A stretch of DNA of 64,000 nucleotides from Micromonospora ureilytica (GTDB lineage: Bacteria > Actinomycetota > Actinomycetes > Mycobacteriales > Micromonosporaceae): assembly GCF_015751765.1 (NCBI RefSeq), contig NZ_JADOTX010000001.1, positions 2,604,001-2,668,000 of the forward strand. The letters are read 5' to 3'. The position numbers and the translations under genes are program-made. Positions 54,082 through 63,638 of the stretch are shown here, one piece after another. Numbering within the stretch: position 1 is the first letter of the stretch; every line of letters starts with the position of its first letter. The notes beneath the pieces are model-generated. The model worked only from the letters and a program-made list of their open reading frames with translations. It was not told the DNA's origin and searched no databases.

Positions 54082-55044
54082 ATGACGTCATCGCCAGTGC
54101 AGACCCACCAGTTCGACAGCCGTGACCCGGCGGCCATCCAGGAATTCCTGTCCGCCACGTACGACCCGAAGCTGCGCATTCAGAGCAGGAACGGATACCG
54201 GCTCACCCATCAGCGCATGGACACCGGCCCCTTCGCCATCGCGACCACCCGTCAGACCGGACACCTGCAGATCGATGCCAGTACCCTCGGCGGGCTGGTC
54301 ATCGGTAGTACCCGCACCGCCCGCGTCGATCGCTCCTGTGCCGGATCGGCTCACCGGTTCGGCCCCGGCGACGTCTTCCTCGTCACCAGGCCGGAGGAGC
54401 CCTGCGCCGTCCGCTGGCATCCCGGCGAGGTGGAGCTCTGCATACTGGACCTGTCGGTGCTGGCGCAGGTGGCCACCACCGCGCCGGCCCGCCGGCCCGG
54501 TCGGATCCAGTTCACCGAGCTCGGTGCCACCAGTACGGCCCTCGCCCGGCAGTGGCGCAACACCACGAGTTTCGTCCGCGACGTCGTGTTGAACAGCCCG
54601 ACCGCCGGGGCGCAGTCGCTGGTGATCGGCAACGCCGCCCGGATGCTGGCCGCGGCGGCGCTCGCGGTATTCCCCAACACCGCGTTCACCGAACCGACCG
54701 CCGCGGACCGGAACGACGCCACCACCGCCACGCTGCGCCGGGCGATAGCGTTCCTGGAGGAGCACGCCGACCGGGACATCAGCGCGGTCGACATCGCCAG
54801 CGCGGCCGGCGTCTCCCTCCGGGCGGTGCAACTCGCCTTCCGCCGTCATCTCGGCACCACTCCCATGGCCCACCTGCGTCGGATCCGGCTCGTTCGGGCA
54901 CACCACGACCTGGTACGCGCCGACCCACGCCAGGAGACGGTCTCGGCGATCGCCAGTCGGTGGGGGTTCGCCAGCCACAGCAGGTTCACCGCGCGATACC
55001 ACGCCAGCTACGGTGTGCCGCCACGCGAGACGCTGCACACCTGA
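54082..55044 (+). CDS. AraC-family regulator
   Basis: 320 residues from the ATG at 54082. N-terminal AraC-binding-2-type sensing domain (~25-200), C-terminal double HTH (~215-318): ISAVDIASAAGVSLRAVQLA, FRRHLGTTPMAHLRRIRLVR, VSAIASRWGFASHSRFTARY. Similar to NphR/FeaR-like activators of aromatic or amine catabolism. No obvious target adjoins. An HxlR gene converges on it. Confidence 0.92.
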   Translation: MTSSPVQTHQFDSRDPAAIQEFLSATYDPKLRIQSRNGYRLTHQRMDTGPFAIATTRQTGHLQIDASTLGGLVIGSTRTARVDRSCAGSAHRFGPGDVFLVTRPEEPCAVRWHPGEVELCILDLSVLAQVATTAPARRPGRIQFTELGATSTALARQWRNTTSFVRDVVLNSPTAGAQSLVIGNAARMLAAAALAVFPNTAFTEPTAADRNDATTATLRRAIAFLEEHADRDISAVDIASAAGVSLRAVQLAFRRHLGTTPMAHLRRIRLVRAHHDLVRADPRQETVSAIASRWGFASHSRFTARYHASYGVPPRETLHT

Positions 55045-55116
55045 GGCACGGATGGCCCGCCTCCGCTGACCGGGCGGGTGCAGGACGCCGATCAGCGTTG
55101 ACCGACGTTCGCCGGT

Positions 55117-55512
55117 CTAGCCCTGGTCGCGCTCGCGGCTGTCGCGGGCGGTCTGCAACTCGGGCACCGAGGCCTCCAGCAGATCGGCGAGGCCACGCAG
55201 TTGCTCGGCGACCCGGGCGCCGAGGGGGGTCAGCGAGTATTCGACGCGCGGCGGGATCGCGGTGAGCACCTCGCGGGTGAGCATTCCGTCCCGTTCGAGG
55301 GTCTGCAGGGTCTGGGAGAGCATCCGCTCGCTGACGCCGTCGATGCGGCGGCGCAGCGCGTTGAACCGGTAGCGGCCCTCGCCGAGCGCCAACAGGGCCA
55401 GCGAGGCCCACTTCGAGGTGACATCCTCGAAGGCCGCACGGGAGGTGCACCCCCGCGCGAAGACATCGCTGACGAATTCCTGGGTAGGCCCCGCCGGGTC
55501 CTGGGCCGGCAT
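55117..55512 (-). CDS. HxlR-family regulator
   Basis: 131 residues from the ATG at 55512 (GAGG 8 nt upstream; a GTG three codons earlier is possible). HxlR winged HTH with CTSRAAFEDVTSKWASLALL, FNALRRRIDGVSERMLSQTL and PPRVEYSLTPLGARV. The N-terminal Cys is the usual redox/quinone-sensing residue in this family. Divergent from the NmrA-type reductase, which it probably represses, as in the ytfH/qorB arrangement. Confidence 0.92.
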   Translation of the reverse strand: MPAQDPAGPTQEFVSDVFARGCTSRAAFEDVTSKWASLALLALGEGRYRFNALRRRIDGVSERMLSQTLQTLERDGMLTREVLTAIPPRVEYSLTPLGARVAEQLRGLADLLEASVPELQTARDSRERDQG

Positions 55513-55552
55513 GTCGCTCACCTCACCAGCCTATCCCACGCCACTTCTTGGT

Positions 55553-55579
55553 TAGTACTATAGATTCGTAAGTGCTTAC
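55553..55579. promoter_or_regulatory. HxlR operator candidate in the divergent gap
   Basis: Palindrome TAGTACTA (55553-55560) and inverted repeat GTAAG-TG-CTTAC (55568-55579) in the AT-rich 96-bp gap between the HxlR and reductase genes. AGTAC/GTAC half-sites of this sort are known from HxlR/YodB family operators. Confidence 0.6.
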
Positions 55580-55608
55580 TGGTTTGCCACTACCCTCCGG
55601 AGGTTTCC

Positions 55609-56466
55609 ATGCCCACCTATGCCATCACCGGCGCCACCGGCCGGCTGGGCCGCCTGGTGATCGAGCAGCTGCTCGACAGCGGCGTACCCGCCGTCGAGAT
55701 CGCCGCCATCGTGCGCAGCCCGGAGAAGGCCGCCGACCTGGCCGCACGCGGGATCGAGATCCGCAAGGCCAACTACGACGACCCGTCGACGCTGCCCGGC
55801 GCCGTGGCCGGCGTACGCCGCCTGCTGCTCATCTCCGGCGACACTCCCGGTCAGCGCGTCGCGCAGCACACCGCGGTCATCGACGCCGCCAAGCTCGCCG
55901 GGGTGGAGCGCCTCGTCTACACCAGCATCCTGAAGGCCGACACCACCGCGAACCCGCTCGCTCCGGAGCACAAGGCCACCGAGGAGGTTCTCGCCGCGTC
56001 CGGTCTGGCCCACACGGTGCTGCGCAACAGCTGGTACATCGAGAACTACACCGACCAGCTGCCGCAGTACCTGGGGTCCGGCACGATCCTCGGCGCCACC
56101 GGCGGCAGCAAGATCTCCGCCGCGACCCGGGTCGACTACGCCGGGGCGGCCGTGGCCGCGCTGACCCGCGCGGAGGACGGCAACGCCGTCTACGAACTGG
56201 GCGGCACCGCGTTCACCTTCGACGAGCTGGCCGAGGCCGTCACCGAGGTGACCGGCACCACAGTCGTCCACCAGGACATGTCCGCCGCCGAGCTGGCCTC
56301 GGCCCTGGAGAACGTCGGCCTGGACGCGGGCACGGCCGGTTTCGTCGCCGCGCTCGACCACTCGATCGCCAACGGCGAGCTGGCGACCGACAGCGACGAC
56401 CTCAGCCGGCTGCTCGGCCGGCCGAGCATTCCGCTGCGCGACGCCATCCGGGCCGCGCGGGCCTGA
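55609..56466 (+). CDS. NmrA/QorB-type NAD(P)H-binding oxidoreductase
   Basis: 285 residues. Atypical SDR (NmrA-like) with the Rossmann motif ITGATGRLGRLVIEQLLDSG, VRSPEKAADLAARGIEIRKA, and the QOR2-like YTSILKADTTANPLAPEHKA and LRNSWYIENYTDQL. E. coli QorB reduces quinones and is paired with an HxlR regulator (YtfH), as here. Probable quinone or electrophile detoxification. Confidence 0.92.
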   Translation: MPTYAITGATGRLGRLVIEQLLDSGVPAVEIAAIVRSPEKAADLAARGIEIRKANYDDPSTLPGAVAGVRRLLLISGDTPGQRVAQHTAVIDAAKLAGVERLVYTSILKADTTANPLAPEHKATEEVLAASGLAHTVLRNSWYIENYTDQLPQYLGSGTILGATGGSKISAATRVDYAGAAVAALTRAEDGNAVYELGGTAFTFDELAEAVTEVTGTTVVHQDMSAAELASALENVGLDAGTAGFVAALDHSIANGELATDSDDLSRLLGRPSIPLRDAIRAARA

Positions 56467-56626
56467 CCCGGGGTCATCGCCGGAGCGGGCGACGGGGGCC
56501 CCGGTCGCCGTCGCCCGCCACGCGGTGCAGCTGGACACGTATCCTCGACGGCATGCTCAGGCACGTCGATGAACAGCTCTGCCGGCACCCCGCGCGGTCC
56601 GACCTGGACACTCCGGCGTCGGCCCG

Positions 56627-57091
56627 GTGAGCGACGGCGACTTCGTCGTCCGCGCCGCCGTGCCGGAGGACGACCCCGAGCGGGTCTTCGACGTGCTGTG
56701 GCAGCTCGCTCCCGACGACGCACGGCCGGACGCCACCCGGCTGGCCACCGCCTGGCCCGCCCTGCACGCGCAGGCTGGCCGGCGCCTCCTGCTGGCCGTC
56801 GCCGGGGACACCTTCGTGGGCACCGTGGACACCCTCGTCGCCCCGAACCTCACCCACGGCGCGCGACCGTACATGCTGGTGGAGAACGTGGTGGTCGCAC
56901 CCGGATGGCGCCGTCGTGGGGTCGCCCGGGCCCTCATGCTCGCGGCGCTCGACGACGCGGCGGCGGCCGGCTGCTACAAGGTCCAACTGGTGTCGAACGC
57001 CGCGCGCACCGAGGCCCATCGGTTCTACGCGTCAATCGGCTTCGCGCAGTCCGCTGTCGGTTACCGCCGATATCTCACCGCCGTGCCGTGA
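56627..57091 (+). CDS. GNAT-family N-acetyltransferase
   Basis: 154 residues, GTG start at 56627. Acetyl-CoA motif ENVVVAPGWRRRGVARALML with the V-x-P-x-x-R-x-x-G-x-A pattern, and C-terminal AHRFYASIGFAQSAVGYRRY. Single domain; acceptor substrate unknown. Confidence 0.92.
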   Translation: MSDGDFVVRAAVPEDDPERVFDVLWQLAPDDARPDATRLATAWPALHAQAGRRLLLAVAGDTFVGTVDTLVAPNLTHGARPYMLVENVVVAPGWRRRGVARALMLAALDDAAAAGCYKVQLVSNAARTEAHRFYASIGFAQSAVGYRRYLTAVP

Positions 57092-57273
57092 CACCGGGCG
57101 CGGGCACGCTCCAGCGCCCGGCCGACCGCTCCGCCCGGGGCGCCGGTCCGGAGGGCTGACTGAACGCCGATCTTGGCTAGGCTGATGGGCATGCCCGCAC
57201 ACCATCCGCACCGCCACCACGACGGCCGGAGGTGGGCCCCCGCCGCCGTGCGCCCGATCGAGCCGGCCGGCTG

Positions 57274-58221
57274 GTGAGTGACGCACCCGTGCCCGCCCCG
57301 CGGGGTGGGCCGTCCACACCACCGCGGCACCGCTCGGGTTGGACCGACCGTTGCGACCGACTCGCCCGGTCCCGCCCCTTCGAGATCGCCATCGTCGTGG
57401 TCATCCTCGCCAACGGCATCGTTCTCGGCCTGGAGACGTACGACGACCTGAGCCCGGCGGGCACCGCGCTGCACGGGCTGGAGCTGTTCTTCCGGGCCGT
57501 CTTCGTCGTGGAGATCGCCGTCCGGCTGGCCGCCTACGGCAGGCGCCCACAGGACTTCTTCCGACACGGCTGGAACGTCTTCGACTTCGTGGTGATCGCG
57601 GCGATCTTCATTCCGGGCCTGCACGGCGACCCGGCGCTGCTGCGGGTCGTGCGGGTCGCCCGGATGGTTCGCCTGGTGCGGTTCTCGCCGGGTCTGCGGA
57701 CCATCGTCTCCGCGCTGTGGCGCAGTCTGCCGGGCGTCACCGGGTTCCTCGCTCTGGCCGTGGTGACGCTCTACGTGTACGGCATGGCCGGCTGGCTGAT
57801 CTTCGGCAACAGGTATCCGGAGGAGTACGGCGACATCGGCCGATCGCTGCTGACGTTGTTCGTGCTGTTGTCGCTGGAGACGCTGCCGGACCTCATCGAG
57901 CAGGGCATGGCGATCTCGCCGTGGACGCTGCTCTACTACGTCAGCTACGTGGTCATCACCGTCAACCTGCTGCTCAACATCCTCATCGCGGTCATCGTGA
58001 ACTCCATGGAGGAGGCCCGCCGGTTGGAGATGACCGAGCGACTGGCCCCCGGGTACGACGAGGACGGCGACGGCGTACCGGACGAGGTGGACCGCATCGC
58101 GCTCACCCAACGGCTGGACGACCTGCGGGCGGTCATCACCGAGCTGGAACGGGAGCTGCGCATCGACCGGGACGACGGGCACGGCCGCCCCCTCCGGGAC
58201 AACGCCCGCGTCAGACGGTAA
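57274..58221 (+). CDS. Voltage-gated ion channel (NaChBac-like) with EF-hand-like C terminus
   Basis: 315 residues from GTG 57274 (start uncertain). Six helices: S1 IAIVVVILANGIVLGL, S2, S3, S4 with Arg at every third position (LLRVVRVARMVRLVRF), S5, a pore loop LFVLLSLETLPDLIEQG and S6 VITVNLLLNILIAVIVNSME. The filter resembles the NaChBac TLESW type (here SLETL), so Na+ or mixed cation selectivity is likely. The C terminus has a DEDGDGVPDEVD loop like an EF hand or Ca-binding repeat and a coiled coil for tetramer assembly. Confidence 0.9.
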   Translation: MSDAPVPAPRGGPSTPPRHRSGWTDRCDRLARSRPFEIAIVVVILANGIVLGLETYDDLSPAGTALHGLELFFRAVFVVEIAVRLAAYGRRPQDFFRHGWNVFDFVVIAAIFIPGLHGDPALLRVVRVARMVRLVRFSPGLRTIVSALWRSLPGVTGFLALAVVTLYVYGMAGWLIFGNRYPEEYGDIGRSLLTLFVLLSLETLPDLIEQGMAISPWTLLYYVSYVVITVNLLLNILIAVIVNSMEEARRLEMTERLAPGYDEDGDGVPDEVDRIALTQRLDDLRAVITELERELRIDRDDGHGRPLRDNARVRR

Positions 58222-58297
58222 TCCGACGCTCGCGCTGAGTCTTCGGATTCGGATAGTGTCGGCGGCGGTCCCATCGGCCTTCGGAAGAGGTACCGGC

Positions 58298-59467
58298 GTG
58301 ACGACACGTGTCGACAATGCCCAGACCGCCACCGATCCCACGGACACGCTCGGCACGGTGATCGACGACGTGATCCGCCCGAGGGCGCCGATCGTCGACC
58401 GGGACGGGGCCTTCCCCCGTCCGGGTGTCGACGCTCTCGCCGCGGCCGGCCTGCTCGGCCTGGCCTCCTCGACCGAGGTCGGTGGCGGCGGCCACGGCAT
58501 GCGGGCGGTCGCCGAGGTCATCGAGCGGTTGGCCGCCGAGTGCGGGTCCACCGCGATGGTGGTTCTCATGCACTACGCGGCGACCGCCGTCATCGAGGCG
58601 CACGGCCCGCGCGACGTCCGCGCGGCCATCGCCGCCGGCGATCACCTCACCACCCTGGCGTTCTCCGAGTACGGCTCGCGCAGCCACTTCTGGTCGCCGA
58701 CCGGCACCGCGACTGCCGCCGACGACGAAACGGTCCGCCTCGACGCCCGTAAGAGCTGGGTCACCTCGGCCGGCGAGGCCAACAGTTACGTCTGGTCGAG
58801 CCTTCCGCTGACCCCCGATGTCGGCCCGATGACGCTGTGGCTCGTGCCGGCCGACAGCGCCGGACTGAGCGTGACCGGAGACTTCGACGGGCTGGGCCTG
58901 CGCGGCAACGGCTCTCGCCCGATGACCGCCGACGGGCTCCGGGTTCCGTCGACGGCGCGGATGGCGGCCGACGGGGCCGGGCTCGACGCCGCGCTCGGCG
59001 CGGTCCTACCCTGGTTCCTGGTGCTCAACGCCGCCTTCTGCCTCGGTCTCGCCGACAGCGCGGTGGCCGAGGCCAGCCGACATCTCACCAGGACCACGCT
59101 CACGCACACCGGCGCCGCCCTGCGCGACTCGCCCGTCACCCGACGCGACCTGGCCCGGCTGATGATCCGCACCGACGCGCTGCGCACCTTCCTGGGCGAC
59201 ACGCTCACCGCGCTGGAGACCGGCCGCGCCGACGCGATGCTGCGGGTGCTGCAGGTCAAGGCGCTCGCCGGCGGGACCGTCGCCGACGTGACCGATGGCG
59301 CGATGCAGCTCTGCGGCGGCAGCGCCTTCCGCAAGGAGTTGGGCCTCGATCGTCGTTTCCGGGACGCACGCGCGGCGCGGGTGATGGCACCGACCACCGA
59401 CGCGCTGCACGATTTCGTCGGCCGTGTCGCCACCGGGCTGCCGCTGTTCGACGAGGCCAACCGCTGA
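58298..59467 (+). CDS. Acyl-CoA-dehydrogenase-fold flavoprotein lacking the EGTxQ Glu
   Basis: 389 residues, GTG 58298 behind GAAGAGG. N-terminal helical domain (AAGLLGLASSTEVGGGGHGM), beta domain (FSEYGSRSHFWSPT, SWVTSAGEANSYVWSS) and C-terminal helices (MQLCGGSAFRKELGLDRRFR). Where acyl-CoA dehydrogenases have YEGTxQ, this protein has VMAPTTDALHDF, so the catalytic Glu appears replaced. This is seen in DszC/monooxygenase-like and other non-dehydrogenase branches. First gene of a coupled three-gene operon. Confidence 0.88.
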   Translation: MTTRVDNAQTATDPTDTLGTVIDDVIRPRAPIVDRDGAFPRPGVDALAAAGLLGLASSTEVGGGGHGMRAVAEVIERLAAECGSTAMVVLMHYAATAVIEAHGPRDVRAAIAAGDHLTTLAFSEYGSRSHFWSPTGTATAADDETVRLDARKSWVTSAGEANSYVWSSLPLTPDVGPMTLWLVPADSAGLSVTGDFDGLGLRGNGSRPMTADGLRVPSTARMAADGAGLDAALGAVLPWFLVLNAAFCLGLADSAVAEASRHLTRTTLTHTGAALRDSPVTRRDLARLMIRTDALRTFLGDTLTALETGRADAMLRVLQVKALAGGTVADVTDGAMQLCGGSAFRKELGLDRRFRDARAARVMAPTTDALHDFVGRVATGLPLFDEANR

Positions 59468-60312
59468 TGCCCGCGCCAACCGTTCTGCTGGGCGCGGTCG
59501 CGTACGACCCGAAGGTGGTGACCATCTGGGAGGGCTTCCGCGCCTGGCTGCGCGGGCGGGGCCTGGACTTCGACTTCGTCCTGTACTCGCACTACGAACG
59601 ACAGGTCGAGGATCTCGTCGCCGGGCGGATCGACGCGGCCTGGAACTCTCCCCTGGCCTGGCTACGGGCCGAGCGTTTGGCGGCCGCCAACGGCACGGCC
59701 GTCCGCGCGCTCACCATGCGCGACACCGACCAGGACCTCACCTCGGTCGTGGTGGTTCGCGCGGACTCGCCGGTACGCCAGATCGCCGACCTCACCGGAC
59801 GGGTGGTCGCCGTCGGGGCGATCGACAGTCCACAGGCGACGCTGATTCCGCTGGGCCACCTCGCGGCTGCCGGGGCCGCTGTCGACGTACGCCGCTTCGA
59901 CGTGGGTGTCGGCCTGCACGGCGACCACATCGGCGGCGAGCGCGACGCGGCCCGCGCCCTGGCGGCCGGGGAGGTCGACGCCGCCTGCATGATCGACGCC
60001 AACCATCTGGCGTTCGTTCAGGAGGGCACGTTGCCGCCCGAGGGCACCCGGATCGTGGCGCAGACCGCGCGCTACGACCACTGCAACATGACGGTCCGCG
60101 CGCCGGAGTCGGACGGCGTCCGCCTCTTCGGCACGCTGCTGCTCGGCATGTCGTACGCCGATCCGCAGGTGCGTCCGCTGCTCGATCTGGAGGGGCTGAC
60201 AGCCTGGCGCGAGGGTCGCACCTCGGGGTATGGCGCTCTGGCCGAGGCGGTCGACGCCAGCGGCTTCTACTCCCCCGACGGGCGGGTGACGGCCACGGAC
60301 TACCGGCCGTGA
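59467..60312 (+). CDS. PhnD-like binding-fold protein without export signal
   Basis: 281 residues. ATG shares a base with the previous stop (TGATG). Phosphonate/phosphite-binding (PhnD-like, type-II PBP) fold: AYDPKVVTIWEGFRAWLRGR, YERQVEDLVAGRIDAAWNSP, SPQATLIPLGHLAAAGAAVD, AGEVDAACMIDANHLA. It begins directly with the first strand and has no signal peptide or lipobox, so it should stay in the cytoplasm, as PBP-fold enzymes such as MqnA/MqnD do. No ABC permease or ATPase gene follows. Confidence 0.88.
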   Translation: MPAPTVLLGAVAYDPKVVTIWEGFRAWLRGRGLDFDFVLYSHYERQVEDLVAGRIDAAWNSPLAWLRAERLAAANGTAVRALTMRDTDQDLTSVVVVRADSPVRQIADLTGRVVAVGAIDSPQATLIPLGHLAAAGAAVDVRRFDVGVGLHGDHIGGERDAARALAAGEVDAACMIDANHLAFVQEGTLPPEGTRIVAQTARYDHCNMTVRAPESDGVRLFGTLLLGMSYADPQVRPLLDLEGLTAWREGRTSGYGALAEAVDASGFYSPDGRVTATDYRP

Positions 60313-61520
60313 CCGCGGCGCCGGTCGCCGAGGTCGACCTCGGTGACCTGGGTTTCGGCCGGGGTGCGCACCTACTCGTGCAACGCGCCCTGGCCGGGCT
60401 GCCGCCCGGCGGCCGGTTGGCGGTCTCCGGCCGCGACCCGGCGCTGCGCGTACACCTTCCTGCCTGGTGTCGTCGGCGGGGTCATCGGGTCGAATGGCCG
60501 GATCGAGGCGAGGCGAGCGACCTCGTCGCGGTGGTGGTCCGGGGGTCGGCGGACGACGACCGCTGGTTCGGCGCGGAGCGGGCCGGGCCGGCTCTGCCGT
60601 CGGCGCTCAGCAGCCGTCCGCCGGCGCGGTGGGGGCTCGGCGCCCGGGGCGCGCTCCTCGAAGCCGGTGGTCCCGAAGCCCGGTTCGACCTGGACGAGCG
60701 CGACCTGGTCTGGGCCGACATCGCCCCCCACCTGTACGCGCAGGCGGCCGCGCGACAGTGGGACCCGCAGACCGCGGTGCCGTGGGACGACAAGTTCGCG
60801 CTGCCGGCCGACGTCGAGGCCGCGGTGGTACAGGTGATGACCTACCTGGTCGAGAACGAGCAGGCCGCCCTCGTCGTACCGGCCCGGTTCGTGGGGCGCA
60901 TCCATCCCCACTTTCGGGAGGTGGTGCAGCTCCTCGCCGTACAGATGGCCGACGAGGCGCGGCACATGGAGGTCTTCAGCCGGCGGGCGCTGCTGCGGGG
61001 CGCCGAGATGGGAACGTCATCCGCCGGCGGCCGGCAGTCGCTGTTCACGCTCGTCGCTGAGTCGGACTTCGCATTGGCGTCGTTCCTGCTCTCCGTGCTC
61101 GGCGAGGGCAGCTTCGTCGATCTGCTCTCGTTTCTGCACGAGTTCGCCCCGGACCCGGTGACGCGGCGGATCTGTTGGCTCGCCATGCAGGACGAGCGCA
61201 GGCACGTGGTGTTCGGCATGGCACACCTGGAGCATCAGGCGCAGCTGGATCCGCTGCTGCGGGACCGACTGCGGGCCGCCATCCACCGCCGCCACGACGC
61301 GCTCGTCGACACCGCAGGACTCAACGCGGACGTCTTCGACGCGCTGGTGGTGCTCGCGGCGGGTGGTTGGCATCCGAACGACGTGTCCGCCGGCTACGAC
61401 CGGGTGCAGGCTCTGCAACACGCCATGGATCAGGGCCGTCAGCGCCGACTCGTCCGCCTGGGATTCCGCCCCGACGAGGCGGCGGCGCTCTCCGCCCTGC
61501 ACACCCGCAACTTCATGTAG
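60309..61520 (+). CDS. TusA-like domain fused to a di-iron ferritin-like domain
   Basis: 403 residues; GTG 60309 overlaps the previous stop (GTGA). Residues ~8-70 resemble a TusA/SirA-type sulfur-carrier fold (VDLGDLGFGRGAHLLVQRAL, LPPGGRLAVSGRDPALRVHL). After a linker, residues ~150-340 form a ferritin-like four-helix bundle with candidate di-iron ligands Glu182/184, Glu216 and His219 (DEARHMEVF), Glu266 (GEGSFVDLL), Glu296 and His299 (DERRHVVFG). A non-haem oxidase/oxygenase is likely; with the TusA part, a sulfur-containing substrate is possible. Confidence 0.88.
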   Translation: MTAAPVAEVDLGDLGFGRGAHLLVQRALAGLPPGGRLAVSGRDPALRVHLPAWCRRRGHRVEWPDRGEASDLVAVVVRGSADDDRWFGAERAGPALPSALSSRPPARWGLGARGALLEAGGPEARFDLDERDLVWADIAPHLYAQAAARQWDPQTAVPWDDKFALPADVEAAVVQVMTYLVENEQAALVVPARFVGRIHPHFREVVQLLAVQMADEARHMEVFSRRALLRGAEMGTSSAGGRQSLFTLVAESDFALASFLLSVLGEGSFVDLLSFLHEFAPDPVTRRICWLAMQDERRHVVFGMAHLEHQAQLDPLLRDRLRAAIHRRHDALVDTAGLNADVFDALVVLAAGGWHPNDVSAGYDRVQALQHAMDQGRQRRLVRLGFRPDEAAALSALHTRNFM

Positions 61521-61543
61521 GCGAGCAGTAAAGTAGAGCGGAC

Positions 61544-61897
61544 ATGACCAGCGACTCCAACGCGGTCCGCGAGGAACTGCTGCGGCTGCGCGAGCAGACC
61601 GAGGCTCAGGCCACCGCCCTGGAGGGCGACCTGCGGAGCCTCTTCGAGGCGTCCCGGTCGTCCAACGCCGATGACGAACACGACCCCGAGGGCAGCACGA
61701 TCGCCTTCGAACGCGCACAGCTCAGCGCCGTGCTGGACGCCGCCCGCCGACGCCTGGCCGAGCTGGACGTCGCGCTGCGACGGGTCGACGACGGCAGCTA
61801 CGGCGTGTGCGAACGGTGCCTGCTCCCCATTCCCGCCGAGCGGCTCGTCGCCCGCCCGTCAGCACGCACGTGTGTCGCCTGTGCCAGCCGACGGTGA
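61544..61897 (+). CDS. DksA/TraR-type zinc-finger protein
   Basis: 117 residues, 23 nt after the TusA/di-iron stop and so likely in the same transcript. A coiled-coil N-terminal half (EELLRLREQTEAQATALEGD) and a four-Cys zinc finger (YGVCERCLLPIPAERL, TCVACASRR). Similar proteins bind RNA polymerase through the secondary channel or act as small regulators. May be a stand-alone gene. Confidence 0.92.
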   Translation: MTSDSNAVREELLRLREQTEAQATALEGDLRSLFEASRSSNADDEHDPEGSTIAFERAQLSAVLDAARRRLAELDVALRRVDDGSYGVCERCLLPIPAERLVARPSARTCVACASRR

Positions 61898-62043
61898 CGG
61901 TGCCTGCCCGGCCTTCGCGGTGGTCCGGCCGACCGCGCCCCCGGTGATAGGAAGTCCCACTTCGGGGGGACCGTCCGACTGCGCGCGCTGCCCGGCATCT
62001 CGCACTGACGAGCGGTATACCTCTGGGTCGTAAACCCCCGCGC

Positions 62044-62112
62044 CGATCTTGCAGTTCCGGTCGCCGAAAAGCACGGAATGCCCCTTACGTCGGGACACTA
62101 AGTGCAAGATCG
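62044..62112. repeat. Inverted repeat CGATCTTGCA / TGCAAGATCG
   Basis: Perfect 10-bp arms with 49 nt between, in the 357-bp gap downstream of enolase. The left part CGATCTTGCAGTTCCGG resembles the 22-bp arm at 13295, so the two may belong to one intergenic repeat family. Confidence 0.8.
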
Positions 62113-62125
62113 CGAGTCCGCACGG

Positions 62126-62198
62126 TCGACCATGGAGTTATGGTGCCCGACTTGGTTTTATACGAGCGCTTTGTCGCCCACCACAACTCCATGATCGA
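62126..62198. repeat. Imperfect 20-bp inverted repeat (TCGACCATGGAGTTATGGTG type)
   Basis: Arms of 20 nt, 18 of 20 paired, 33-nt loop, immediately after the repeat at 62044. It lies 57 bp beyond the enolase stop and could also act as its terminator. Candidate dispersed repeat. Confidence 0.8.
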
Positions 62199-62254
62199 CG
62201 AGGCAGGGGTTGGTCGGCGGTGGGCACCGGGGGCACCCGACCGGAGCACAGCTC

Positions 62255-63632
<1,378 letters not shown>

Positions 63633-63638
63633 CGCGGG

